Source: SAR202 cluster bacterium bin90
GTDB taxonomy: Bacteria > Chloroflexota > Dehalococcoidia > Lucifugimonadales > JADFKI01
DNA: 64,000 nt
Direction: 5' to 3'
NCBI GenBank assembly: GCA_002238855.1
Contig: MPND01000011.1
Location: forward strand, 36,595-100,594
Below are positions 1 to 7,958 of the stretch, in pieces. Numbering within the stretch: position 1 is the first letter of the stretch; each line of letters opens with the position of its first letter. The notes beneath the pieces are model-generated. The model did no database searches and was not told the origin of the DNA. It saw only the letters and a list, made by a program, of their open reading frames with translations. The position numbers were made by a program, and so were the translations under genes.

Positions 1-1
1 T

Positions 2-559
2 GACCCTGATTACCGCACCAACAAGGCGATAGTCTTCGTTTGGGGGGCACGTGGTGGATTTGACGGTCCTGCAGGTGGCATCTACGCCAGGCTTGCGGAA
101 GATCTGAAATACGTGGCAACTTCAATTCGCATCGACTACCGTCTGCCAAACGTCATCCCCGAATGCGTACTCGACACGATGGCGGGATTGTCCTTCCTTA
201 GCGCCACCGGACACACAGAAATCGCGCTTGTCGGCCACTCATTCGGTGGAGCGGTAGTCATAGCCGCCGCTCCATTCAGCCCGATGGTGAAGGCAGTCGT
301 CGCCCTCTCCTCCCAAACTTATGGTGCATCCAACGCGGGCGCAGTATCCCCCCGACCGCTCCTTCTCGCACACGGAGGCGCAGACACACGCCTACCTCCA
401 AGCTGCTCTGAGCAGATATACGAATGGGCGAACGAGCCGAAAGAGATGGTCATCTTTCCCGGCGCCGAGCACGGACTCGTAGAGTGCCAAGACGAGCTCG
501 ATGCCATGCTCAAAGGCTGGCTCGTTGACAGACTGAATGAGGGAAGCGCAGACTCCTAG
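2..559 (+). CDS. alpha/beta hydrolase (dienelactone-hydrolase-like), 5' end cut by window
   Basis: The frame is open from base 2, so the listed GTG at 113 is internal and the real start lies upstream of the window. The visible part reads as the C-terminal two thirds of an alpha/beta hydrolase. It has a nucleophile elbow GHSFGG, an acid loop HGGADTRLP and a catalytic histidine in GAEHGL, so a full Ser-Asp-His triad is present in the usual order. The short chain and the HGGAD spacing resemble dienelactone hydrolase or small esterase families. The substrate cannot be told. It lies 115 bp upstream of the SDR gene on the same strand. Confidence 0.8.
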   Translation, partial: DPDYRTNKAIVFVWGARGGFDGPAGGIYARLAEDLKYVATSIRIDYRLPNVIPECVLDTMAGLSFLSATGHTEIALVGHSFGGAVVIAAAPFSPMVKAVVALSSQTYGASNAGAVSPRPLLLAHGGADTRLPPSCSEQIYEWANEPKEMVIFPGAEHGLVECQDELDAMLKGWLVDRLNEGSADS

Positions 560-674
560 CGTCCTCATTTACAGACTCCGCTCTCAACGATATACTCTCT
601 TCGCAACGGCATACATTTGGCTGCCGCATTGTTACCATAGCCACACAACTCTTACTGAAGGAAGGATATTGTAA

Positions 675-1484
675 ATGGGTGACCTTGATGGAAAAGTCGC
701 AATAGTTACAGGGGCGGGCCGACTCCGTGGTATTGGCAGGGCGGCCGCAGTAGAACTCGCCAGTATGGGAGCGGATGTCGTCATTACAGGTACCGGACGC
801 AGTCCTGATCGTTATCCCCCGGACGAGAAAGCGGTCGGCTGGCGAGATGTTGAGAGCACCGCAGACCAGGTTCGCGAGCAGGGAACGCGCGCGCTGACCC
901 TGACGGTGGATGTCTCCAGCGCAGACGATGTGCAGATGATGATCGACCGTACTATTGAAGAGTTCGGCAGGCTGGACGTGCTCATCAACAACGCAGCTTA
1001 CGCACGCGGCCCGGACCGCGTGCCCATCCTCGACCTGCCACAGGACATCTTCCAGCGCGTCGTGGACATCAAGATCACCGGGACATATCTCTGCACCAAG
1101 GCGGCGATACCGCACCTGATTGAGGCGGGTGGCGGCAAGATCGTCAACATCTCCTCGACGGCAGGGAAGCGTGGCAGCGCCAATACTCTTGCCTATAATG
1201 CCTCCAACTTCGCGCTGGTCGGTATGACCCAGTCGATGGCACACGAGCTTGGACCGCATGGCATAAATGTCAACTGCGTCTGCCCGGGGGCCGTAGATAC
1301 CCACCGCATGGACGACATCGACCGCGATGTGCGATGGATTGAGATGGCTGCAAACACGCCAATCCGCAGGAACGGCACCGACGACGAGGTGGGCGCGTTC
1401 GTCGCGTACCTGTGCTCTGATGCTGCAGGCTGGATTCACGGGCAGTCCATCAACATCAACGGCGGCTCCGTAATGGAGCACTAA
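675..1484 (+). CDS. short-chain dehydrogenase/reductase, first of two tandem paralogues
   Basis: This 269-residue SDR has a Rossmann nucleotide site TGAGRLRGIG near residue 12 (two residues longer than the usual TGxxxGIG), the NNAA motif, the active-site serine in NISSTAG and the CPGAVDT loop. The expected YxxxK reads YNASN, so the catalytic Lys is Asn while the Tyr is kept. The start is ATG with AGGAAGG about 10 nt upstream. It is about 70% identical by eye to the SDR at 2382, from which it is separated by an isochorismatase-family gene and a membrane protein. Members of this family are NAD(P)-dependent oxidoreductases. With the Lys missing, normal catalysis is uncertain. Confidence 0.9.
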   Translation: MGDLDGKVAIVTGAGRLRGIGRAAAVELASMGADVVITGTGRSPDRYPPDEKAVGWRDVESTADQVREQGTRALTLTVDVSSADDVQMMIDRTIEEFGRLDVLINNAAYARGPDRVPILDLPQDIFQRVVDIKITGTYLCTKAAIPHLIEAGGGKIVNISSTAGKRGSANTLAYNASNFALVGMTQSMAHELGPHGINVNCVCPGAVDTHRMDDIDRDVRWIEMAANTPIRRNGTDDEVGAFVAYLCSDAAGWIHGQSININGGSVMEH

Positions 1485-1497
1485 ACAGACCTCGCAA

Positions 1498-1989
1498 ATG
1501 GAGAACTCTCGCAGCGCCCTGCTCATAATCGATGTGCAGATGGGATTCGTCAACGACGCCACCCGCCACATCCTGCCGAAAGTCGAGGCGCTTCAGAAGC
1601 AGTACAAGCATGTCTATGCGACCCGCTTCATTAACGCCGAGGGTTCTCCATATCGAAGACTGCTCGGCTGGCATCGCTTCTACGAGTCCTCTGCCGATGT
1701 GCCGCTCGCATTCGAGCCGGTCGATGGCGTGGAGGTAATAGACAAGCATGTGTACACCTGCGTCACTCCCGCATTCCTCGACGACTTGCGTAGCAAAGGA
1801 ATCGAAGAGGTTGCAATCTGCGGAATAGACACCGACGCCTGCGTTGCGACCTGTGCAGTTGACCTCTTTGAGAACGGCTTCCGTCCAATTCTGCTCTCGG
1901 AAGCATGCGCCAGTCACGCCGGCGCCGAGTACCATGAAGCCGCCATACGCATACTCACGCGCCTCATCGGGAAGAAGCAGATAGTATGA
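1498..1989 (+). CDS. isochorismatase-family cysteine hydrolase
   Basis: This is a 163-residue protein of the isochorismatase/nicotinamidase superfamily. The catalytic triad is visible: Asp12 in LLIIDVQ, Lys83 in VIDKHVY and Cys115 in DTDACV. The GIDTDACV cis-peptide region is typical. Family members hydrolyse amides or vinyl ethers such as nicotinamide, ureidoacrylate and isochorismate, and nothing here fixes the substrate. It begins 13 bp after the SDR stop, without a clear Shine-Dalgarno. Its TGA overlaps the ATG of the next gene (ATGA), so the three genes are probably one transcript. Confidence 0.88.
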   Translation: MENSRSALLIIDVQMGFVNDATRHILPKVEALQKQYKHVYATRFINAEGSPYRRLLGWHRFYESSADVPLAFEPVDGVEVIDKHVYTCVTPAFLDDLRSKGIEEVAICGIDTDACVATCAVDLFENGFRPILLSEACASHAGAEYHEAAIRILTRLIGKKQIV

Positions 1990-2354
1990 CGACACCGCCC
2001 GCGGACTCTGATTCCGCGAACACTTCCCTTCGGTCTCCCACAGTGCAAGCCGCCCAGTGCGAGGCGGGCTTGCGGCGTGTACTGGCTTACATCTGCGCTC
2101 GACGCCATCGCAGGCTGATTGCTGGCATAGTCGTTTTTCTGATGCTAAACATGGCGATTGGTCTTGTGACGTCAATCCCTTTCACGTTGTTGACTCCGTT
2201 TCTACCCCTAATTGGTGGGGGAAGCCTCTTTGAAACCATATACGAAAAGCCATTGATCTTAGCCCTATGGGTATTTGTAACCGATTTACTACTGCCTCTT
2301 GCTATAACTCTAATGATGTTCGCTAGAATCAGAAGAATTTACAGAGGTTACTGA
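1986..2354 (+). CDS. small two-TM membrane protein, unknown
   Basis: The 122-residue protein is not recognised. It has a hydrophilic N-terminus of about 40 residues ending in a basic cluster (CARRHRRL). Two hydrophobic segments follow at roughly residues 44-73 and 90-112, and the tail RIRRIYRGY is basic. The positive-inside rule would put both termini in the cytoplasm. Translational coupling is suggested by the ATGA overlap with the isochorismatase gene. It lies between the two SDR paralogues. Confidence 0.65.
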   Translation: MTTPPADSDSANTSLRSPTVQAAQCEAGLRRVLAYICARRHRRLIAGIVVFLMLNMAIGLVTSIPFTLLTPFLPLIGGGSLFETIYEKPLILALWVFVTDLLLPLAITLMMFARIRRIYRGY

Positions 2355-2381
2355 CCAATTCAACCACCCTGGAGCGTAAAC

Positions 2382-3191
2382 ATGCCAGAACTCGACGGCA
2401 AAGTGGCGATCGTAACCGGCGCTGGGCGTCTGCGCGGCATCGGCAGGGGTGCGGCAGTAGCGTTCGCTCGCCTTGGCGCGGATGTTGTGGTGACCGGCAC
2501 AGGCAGAAGCCCCGACCGCTACCCGCCTGACGAGAAGGCGGTCGGATGGCGCGACATCGAAAGCACCGCCGACCAGGTACGCGCCGAGGGCACGCACGCC
2601 CTGCCGCTCGTCGTGGATGTCGCGGACGCCGCCAGTGTGCAGCAGATGGTCGAGCGCACCATCGACGAATTCGGCAGAATCGACATCCTCGTCAACAACG
2701 CCGCCTACGCGCGCGGTCCCGACCGGGTGCCCATCACGGAAGTCCCGGAGAATATATTCCAGAGGGTGCTTGACGTGAAGATTACCGGCACATACCTCTG
2801 CACTAAGGCAGTCATAGAGCCGATGATAGCGCAGGGTGGCGGCAAGATAGTCAACATCTCGTCCGGAGCGGGCAAGACGGGCGGCGCCAACAATCTAGCC
2901 TACACCGCCGCCTGCTTCGCGCAAGTCGGCATGACGCAGTCAATGGCGCACGAACTGGGTCCGCATAACATCAACGTCAACTGTGTCTGCCCCGGCGCGG
3001 TTGACACCTCACGCGTGGACGATGTCGGTAGGGGCGATGCGTGGCAGTCGATTGCCGACAGTTTGCCCATTCGAAGGACCGGCACAGACGACGAAGTTGG
3101 CGCAATCGTCGCATATCTATGCACTCCAGCCGCCTCGTGGATACATGGCCAGTCCATCAATGTGGACGGCGGCGGAATGATGGTCCATTAG
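2382..3191 (+). CDS. short-chain dehydrogenase/reductase, second tandem paralogue
   Basis: This 269-residue SDR has the same length as the SDR at 675 and is collinear with it. It shares TGAGRLRGIG, the long segment around TGRSPDRYPPDEKAVGWRD, NNAAYARGPDRVP and WIHGQSIN. The catalytic Tyr is present but the YxxxK position reads YTAAC, so the Lys is replaced by Cys. The start is ATG with GGAG 8 nt upstream. A tandem duplication followed by insertion or capture of the two intervening genes would explain the layout. It probably acts on a substrate related to that of its paralogue. Confidence 0.9.
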   Translation: MPELDGKVAIVTGAGRLRGIGRGAAVAFARLGADVVVTGTGRSPDRYPPDEKAVGWRDIESTADQVRAEGTHALPLVVDVADAASVQQMVERTIDEFGRIDILVNNAAYARGPDRVPITEVPENIFQRVLDVKITGTYLCTKAVIEPMIAQGGGKIVNISSGAGKTGGANNLAYTAACFAQVGMTQSMAHELGPHNINVNCVCPGAVDTSRVDDVGRGDAWQSIADSLPIRRTGTDDEVGAIVAYLCTPAASWIHGQSINVDGGGMMVH

Positions 3192-3240
3192 ATCGTGGTT
3201 CTGGTAAAACGCAGGAAGGACTGTGTAGGGTGAAGCAAGG

Positions 3241-3675
3241 CTAGTCGCCCCGCATCGGCAGCACGACAATCGCGTTGCCGATCACGAGCCGTGTGCCTTC
3301 TTCGTTCTGAAGGAATACATCGCACTCAAGGCGCGGCTCACCGCCCACGACATCTTTGTCCGTGATGATGCCACTCAGTGTCAGTGGACTGTTGTGCGGC
3401 ACCATTCCCCGAAAGACCACATCGAGTTTCCTCAGGCGCACCGTATCCGCCCATCCAGTCAGTAGCTGCGACAGAATTGTGATGTTCATCGCACCGGGGA
3501 CTATCGCGCCTGCAAGCCCCTCTTTCTTGGCGTACTCGTCGCTAGTGAATCGGCTCTCGCCCGGCGTCCCACCGCGCACGCTCATAAAGCGCCGCACTTG
3601 CGCCACATCCACCACCCGTTCCCGCGGACCTATATCGTCGCCGATCTCAACATCTTCGAAATAAAGTTCCTTCAT
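3241..3675 (-). CDS. MaoC-like hot-dog dehydratase
   Basis: This hot-dog protein of about 144 residues begins MKELYFEDVEIGDDIGP, the usual opening of MaoC-type acyl dehydratases. A hydratase-type region follows around LAGAIVPGAMN. The ORF track starts at GTG 3693. The ATG at 3675 is preferred because it sits just after an AGGACTGGG stretch and gives the standard family N-terminus. It is downstream of another MaoC-like gene with a gap of a few tens of bases. In this superfamily two hot-dog halves often pair to make an enoyl-CoA hydratase or beta-hydroxyacyl dehydratase. The catalytic Asp/His pair of (R)-hydratases is not clearly visible. Confidence 0.82.
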   Translation of the reverse strand: MKELYFEDVEIGDDIGPRERVVDVAQVRRFMSVRGGTPGESRFTSDEYAKKEGLAGAIVPGAMNITILSQLLTGWADTVRLRKLDVVFRGMVPHNSPLTLSGIITDKDVVGGEPRLECDVFLQNEEGTRLVIGNAIVVLPMRGD

Positions 3676-3709
3676 CCCAGTCCTGTCCTGCACATCCTGT
3701 TTATAGATG

Positions 3710-4180
3710 TTAGCTTGCTCGCCTGCTGTTACGCCTCACGTAAGACTCGTCAACCAGCGCGACCGTCTCGCCATCCTGATTGTCGAACTTCGTCTCCCAG
3801 ACCGCGAACACCATTGTGCCTGAGCGCCCAGTTTTCGCATACACCTCTTTCAATCGGGAGGTTACCTCGACCGTATCTCCCGGACGAATCGGCGCGATGC
3901 TTTCGATTGCCTGGCCGGCGAAGAACCCGATATCTCCGAACTCCAGCTTGATGTCCGGCTTCTCACCACCATTGACGAACAGGTTGCAGAATGTCGGCGG
4001 CGCGATGATGTCTCCGTACTCCGACTCCGCGGCCTGCGCCTCATCGACATATATCGGATTCACCTCGCCTGACGCCTGAGAAAACTCCAGAATCATCTCG
4101 CGGCTAATCTCGAAAGTCCCAATAGGGAACTCCTTGTCCAGGTAGCTCCTGTCGTAGTTGATGCCCTCGTCCGTAGTCAT
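3710..4180 (-). CDS. MaoC/FAS1-type hot-dog dehydratase, N-terminal-half type
   Basis: The 156-residue protein reads like the N-terminal half of MaoC-type (FAS1_DH) dehydratases. It has a cap region (FEISREMILEFSQASGEVNPIY), then APPTFCNLF, then the strand region IRPGDTVEVTSRLKEVYAKTGRSG. The start is ATG with CAGGAG 7 nt upstream. With the adjacent MaoC gene it probably forms a heteromeric hydratase acting on an acyl-CoA. Such split pairs are common next to SDRs and CoA transferases in catabolic gene sets. Confidence 0.82.
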   Translation of the reverse strand: MTTDEGINYDRSYLDKEFPIGTFEISREMILEFSQASGEVNPIYVDEAQAAESEYGDIIAPPTFCNLFVNGGEKPDIKLEFGDIGFFAGQAIESIAPIRPGDTVEVTSRLKEVYAKTGRSGTMVFAVWETKFDNQDGETVALVDESYVRRNSRRAS

Positions 4181-4240
4181 CGCGTAGCTCCTGCCCGATT
4201 ATCTTGAAAATCCCATTAATCTATAGAGTTCATTGAAAGT

Positions 4241-4888
4241 TCATACCGTGGCTTCATCCAGCCGCACCGCGCGAAAGGCGCCGGCACGCAGCAATGCCAC
4301 CACATCCGACTCGCTTCGCACTTCGCCGTCAAACTCGGTCATGCAGCTTCCAATCGCGCTCACTACATGGGCATCGCTTCCGCCGGTGCCCATGTAGCCT
4401 CGTTCATTGATGAGCGCATCCGCGCGCTCCTGCTCGCCAGGCCTGTTGCTTCCATTCAGGCGCTCGACGATCTGCACTCCGTCGAATCCTGCTGTTTCGC
4501 CAACATATTCGCAGAACCCGATGCCGAACCTTCCTGGATGAGCGGGAACCGCGATCGCGCCGCACTCTTCGGCAACTCGCACTAGCTCCGTCGCGTCCAT
4601 CTGCACATTACCAAAGTCAATGCGGCTTGTGAGCGCCTCGGTAACGCCGTAAACGAGAAAGTGCCCGCAGTTCGTGTCCAACTCTGAGCCTTTCAGGACG
4701 AGAACATCGTTTTCTGAAGCAAGTGAGCTGTAATCCTTGTCAAAGTCGAACTTGCGATGCTCGGTTAATACGAAGCCATCCATACGGTAGCCCTTGCGTC
4801 GCAGGACACCCACCCATTTCACATACTGCTCCACCGTGGCGCGCGAGTCGTCAGAGGAAACCGAGTGCGTATGCAGATCAATAAACAT
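4241..4888 (-). CDS. PHP-domain metal-dependent phosphoesterase
   Basis: This is a PHP-family protein. The N-terminal metal motif is DLHTHSVSSDD, an internal HPGRFG supplies another histidine, and the C-terminal GGSDAH gives the last metal ligands. The ORF track begins at 4957, but family proteins start directly at MFIDLHTHS, so the ATG at 4888 is chosen (215 residues). PHP proteins of this size hydrolyse phosphoesters (for example histidinol phosphate or nucleotides). No specific substrate can be read from the sequence. It is divergent from the TolB-like lipoprotein gene. Confidence 0.85.
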   Translation of the reverse strand: MFIDLHTHSVSSDDSRATVEQYVKWVGVLRRKGYRMDGFVLTEHRKFDFDKDYSSLASENDVLVLKGSELDTNCGHFLVYGVTEALTSRIDFGNVQMDATELVRVAEECGAIAVPAHPGRFGIGFCEYVGETAGFDGVQIVERLNGSNRPGEQERADALINERGYMGTGGSDAHVVSAIGSCMTEFDGEVRSESDVVALLRAGAFRAVRLDEATV

Positions 4889-5199
4889 CACCAGAATACT
4901 AGGCGAGACTATGCCAAGCGTCAAGGGAAACATTGGATGCCGCCTGCTACGGCGCATTCCTTGTTCAACTGGGTCGCTAGCAGCACCGACGTTTGCTCAT
5001 TCGCTGGGGAATTGCCCCGACGCGTCCGAGTTCCATAACGGACGGACGGGGCCAAGTGTTCATCTGGCCCGGAGAAAGACTTACTGTCCAAACACCTAAA
5101 CAAATTCCAACTAAAGTACCAAACTCTACTTGAGCATCTTCCCAAGCTTGTGTTGTCCTTATGTCTAGCACATAAGGCACAAGTGGAAGGAGCATAAAC
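4889..5199. other. divergent intergenic region with an inverted repeat
   Basis: About 310 bases separate the PHP gene (minus) from the TolB-like gene (plus). ORFs here are shadows with no family resemblance. The only structure seen is the interrupted inverted repeat described at 5147-5183. Promoters for both genes are expected here, but no convincing -35/-10 pair was found. Confidence 0.5.
5147..5183 (+). promoter_or_regulatory. inverted repeat in 5' leader of TolB-like gene
   Basis: CCTTATGT (5157-5164) and ACATAAGG (5170-5177) form a perfect 8-bp stem with a CTAGC loop. CTTGTG and CACAAG extend it across a 4-nt bulge. It ends 3 bases before the GGAAGGAG ribosome site (5186-5193) of the next gene. 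It could be an operator or a leader hairpin affecting translation. Its function is inferred. Confidence 0.4.
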
Positions 5200-6177
5200 A
5201 TGCGACTACTCATTATTCCGATCATGGCCCTTATTCTGGCATCTCTCGCCTGCTCGTCCGTGGCCGAACCAATAGTGTTCACCTCGAACATTGACGGCAA
5301 CCGTGAGATATTCTCCCTTGATCCGGAAAAGGCAGAGCTCGTCAACCTAACCAATAGCTCAGGCAGCGAGTACGCGCCTTCTATTTCGCCGGACGGATCG
5401 CATCTCGCGTTCCTCGCGGGCGACGACAAGCACAATGTCCTTGAGGTCATCTCTCTGAACGAAGAGGCTACCGACCGCACCGCGGTGAGCAGGATTGACG
5501 GCGGGCACCGCGACCACAGATGGTCGCCTTCTGGAGACCGCCTGGCTTACCTTGTGCAGAATGGAGGCGACCCTTCAACGCATGTTGCCGATTACGACGG
5601 CTCCGGCTCGATGGAACTCACGACCATCGTCGCCCACGAGGTTGGTGGATGGTCCTATGACGGCTCCAGCGTCGTATTCACGGTGCGTGGCGGGCCCGGT
5701 CAGGGCATTTATGTCCGCAATCCGGACGGGGTGAACGAAGTCCGCCTCACTGATCAGGCCGACTACAATCCCTGCTGGTCGCCTAACTCTCACAAGATTG
5801 CCTTCATCTCTGAGCGTGACGGCAACCCTGAGATATATGTCATGAATTCGGATGCAACCGAACTGAAGCGCATCACGGAGACGGCAGGCACCGAGTACAA
5901 CATAGCCTGGTCCCCGGACGGCAGGAAGATTGCCTTCGCCAGCGACAACGACGGTAGCCCCGAGATATATGTCGTGGACATTCGCGACGGCGAGGTGCAT
6001 AGGCTCACCCGCAACAGCGTCCGCGACGATCAGCCAGTCTGGTCCCGTGACGGTAAGCGCATCGCATTCGTCTCATACTTAGATGGCGACGGTGAAATTG
6101 TAATGATGGACGCCGACGGCAAGAATCAGCAGCGTCTCACAAACAACGGCTACGACGACTACTCACCCTCCTGGTAA
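5200..6177 (+). CDS. TolB-like PD40 beta-propeller lipoprotein
   Basis: The 325-residue protein has a lipoprotein signal (hydrophobic MRLLIIPIMALILASLAC with a LASLAC lipobox), so it should be anchored outside the cytoplasmic membrane. The body is a run of WD40-like PD40 repeats, recognisable by YAPSISPDGSHLAFLA, WSPNSHKIAFIS, WSPDGRKIAFAS and WSRDGKRIAFVS. These build a beta-propeller like the C-terminal domain of TolB. There is no N-terminal TolB domain. ATG follows GGAAGGAG with good spacing. A ligand- or protein-binding role at the surface is likely. A terminator hairpin follows the stop. Confidence 0.85.
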   Translation: MRLLIIPIMALILASLACSSVAEPIVFTSNIDGNREIFSLDPEKAELVNLTNSSGSEYAPSISPDGSHLAFLAGDDKHNVLEVISLNEEATDRTAVSRIDGGHRDHRWSPSGDRLAYLVQNGGDPSTHVADYDGSGSMELTTIVAHEVGGWSYDGSSVVFTVRGGPGQGIYVRNPDGVNEVRLTDQADYNPCWSPNSHKIAFISERDGNPEIYVMNSDATELKRITETAGTEYNIAWSPDGRKIAFASDNDGSPEIYVVDIRDGEVHRLTRNSVRDDQPVWSRDGKRIAFVSYLDGDGEIVMMDADGKNQQRLTNNGYDDYSPSW

Positions 6178-6210
6178 GACTCTTCGGACTTCTGGATTCC
6201 AGACGAATAC

Positions 6211-6241
6211 ATCGGGGCTGCCGTTATCCGGCAGCCCCGAT
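6211..6241. terminator. hairpin terminator between convergent genes
   Basis: ATCGGGGCTGCCG and CGGCAGCCCCGAT form a perfect 13-bp GC-rich stem with a 5-nt loop (TTATC), followed by a short T run on the plus strand. It lies 33 bp after the TolB-like stop and 64 bp from the end of the convergent amidase gene, so it may serve both strands. The weak T-tract lowers certainty. Confidence 0.65.
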
Positions 6242-6304
6242 TTGCTAGCAGACAGTTTTCAGTCCACCACTTGGCTATTATTCACTGGTTAGTATTCCAA
6301 GGAA

Positions 6305-7708
6305 TCAGGGCTGAAGTCCGGACGGATGCTGCTCATGCCAGTTGGTGAGTGACTGGTACGCCCGCGCCACCGCAAGAATTCGATTCTCGTCGTATGCCCG
6401 CCCCATAAACTGAATGCCGGTGGGCAGCCCTTCGTCAGAAAATCCGCTTGGTACGCTGATCGCTGGCAGTCCTGCACTGTTTCCCACCGCGCCCATAGTG
6501 TCACGCGCCGTACCTGCCACTACCCCGCGGAAGTCCTGGTCGATTGGCGTTGCCGTAACCGCACGTGTAGGCCCTACCATGGCGTCATAGCCCGCCATCA
6601 CTTCGTCCGCGATACGCGCAACCTTCCCTCTTATTCGTAAAGCCCTGATATAGTCCTGCGCCGGAATCATCAGCCGTGCATGCGGATGGTGGCACTCAGG
6701 CGCGGTCAGCCCAGAAACAGCGCCGCTCTCAATGAAATCCTCGAACGCGCTCGCCGATTCCGCATTAAGAATAGTACGAGTAACAGCCTCGTATGGCATT
6801 TCGGGAAACTCTATCTCCTCGATGTCCGCCACAGCCTCCAGTTCTCGCAACGCCTGCTCGAAGTTCGCCGCAACTTCCGCCTGCACTCCTTCTGTAACAT
6901 CCTTCAATACTGCGAGCTTAAATCTACGTCCAACCCAGGCATTTATGTCATAGACATACGGCCTGTCCGTTGTTGACGGGTCATCGGCGTCCCTGCCCGC
7001 AATCGCCTCCAGGACGATACCGCAGTCATCGGCAGTCAGGCAGAGCGGCCCGAGCTTGTCCAGCGTCCACGACAGCACCATCGCACCCTGGCGGCTCACT
7101 CGCCCATAGGTGGGACGCAACCCCGCCAATCCGCAGTTATTGGCAGGCGACAGAATAGATCCCCAGGTTTCTGAACCTATGGCGAAGGGCACCAGACCCG
7201 CCGCAACGGATGCCCCTGAGCCGCTCGACGATCCGCCAGACCATGCGTCCTTGCCCCAGGGCGTCATGCCCGGCCCGGTGAAGGACGCGTTGGGTTGCCG
7301 GTACCCCATTCCGCCCGCTATTTCGACCATCGCCAGTTTCGCCGCTAATGGGGCGCCCGCGTCCTCCAGGCTGCGAACCACTGCAGCATCATAGTCGAAG
7401 ACCTGCTCACGGAACGGCGCCGCGCCCCAGGTGGTCGGGATGCCGCCGGATGTCGCAAGCAAGTCCTTAGCCCCGTATGGAATGCCGTGCAGAGGACCCT
7501 TGTAATTCCCCGATGCAATCTCCCCTTCGGCGCGGCGTGCCTGTTCCATGGCCCGCTCGTGCGTAACCGTAACTACGGCGTTGTAACGGGGCCCGATGGT
7601 CTCAAGACGACCCAGGAATGTCTCGGTGATGTCAACGGGCGAAACCTGACGGGTCCGCACGAGTTCTGCCAGGTCGCGAATTGGCATGAATACGGAGTTC
7701 GCCGTCAT
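6305..7708 (-). CDS. amidase signature (AS) family hydrolase
   Basis: The 467-residue amidase has the Ser-cisSer-Lys machinery of the family. Lys81 is in GIPYGAKDLL, cis-Ser is in WSGGSSSGSGA (about 160-161), and the nucleophile Ser184 is in GSETWGSI. The usual GSDTGGSI has a Trp for the first Gly here, which may narrow the site. Family reactions are hydrolysis of amides, including GatA and AtzF types. ATG follows GGAGATGCT closely. It is 45 bp downstream of a 67-residue AtzG/GatC-like gene, so a two-subunit amidase is plausible. The substrate is unknown. Confidence 0.92.
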   Translation of the reverse strand: MTANSVFMPIRDLAELVRTRQVSPVDITETFLGRLETIGPRYNAVVTVTHERAMEQARRAEGEIASGNYKGPLHGIPYGAKDLLATSGGIPTTWGAAPFREQVFDYDAAVVRSLEDAGAPLAAKLAMVEIAGGMGYRQPNASFTGPGMTPWGKDAWSGGSSSGSGASVAAGLVPFAIGSETWGSILSPANNCGLAGLRPTYGRVSRQGAMVLSWTLDKLGPLCLTADDCGIVLEAIAGRDADDPSTTDRPYVYDINAWVGRRFKLAVLKDVTEGVQAEVAANFEQALRELEAVADIEEIEFPEMPYEAVTRTILNAESASAFEDFIESGAVSGLTAPECHHPHARLMIPAQDYIRALRIRGKVARIADEVMAGYDAMVGPTRAVTATPIDQDFRGVVAGTARDTMGAVGNSAGLPAISVPSGFSDEGLPTGIQFMGRAYDENRILAVARAYQSLTNWHEQHPSGLQP

Positions 7709-7753
7709 AGCATCTCCTTCATCCGGTCCAACAGTGTCAGCCTACTTCCAGCT

Positions 7754-7957
7754 TCAGTCTTTGCGATACGGCGGTACACTGAACGGTGAATCACCATGCC
7801 CCAGGCTTACGGCGCGCATGTCATCGGCTGCCTGCACGATTGCCTTCGCAGTTTCCGAAACTTCTTCGAGTTCCTGTTCGTCAAGGCGGTCACCGTACCT
7901 CTGTCGCAGCACAGCCATCATCTGCTCGGCTCGCTCATTTGTCTCGTTTGTCTCCAT
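7754..7957 (-). CDS. AtzG/GatC-like small subunit (DUF4089-like)
   Basis: This 67-residue hydrophilic, helical protein has an acidic heptad-like stretch (LDEQELEEVSETAKAIVQAADDMRAV) and a C-terminal tail with PFSVPP. AtzG and GatC-like proteins wrap around AS-family amidases with a similar helix pair and a proline-rich extended arm, and they are encoded next to the amidase as here. ATG follows GGAGGGCTGAC, a strong ribosome site. The assignment rests on size, pattern and context rather than on a diagnostic motif. Confidence 0.6.
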   Translation of the reverse strand: METNETNERAEQMMAVLRQRYGDRLDEQELEEVSETAKAIVQAADDMRAVSLGHGDSPFSVPPYRKD

Positions 7958-7958
7958 G

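Noticed and set aside
510-1571. Long minus-strand ORF of 353 residues over the first SDR
   Set aside because: It is antisense to a clear SDR and shows no family pattern; a shadow ORF of high-GC coding sequence.
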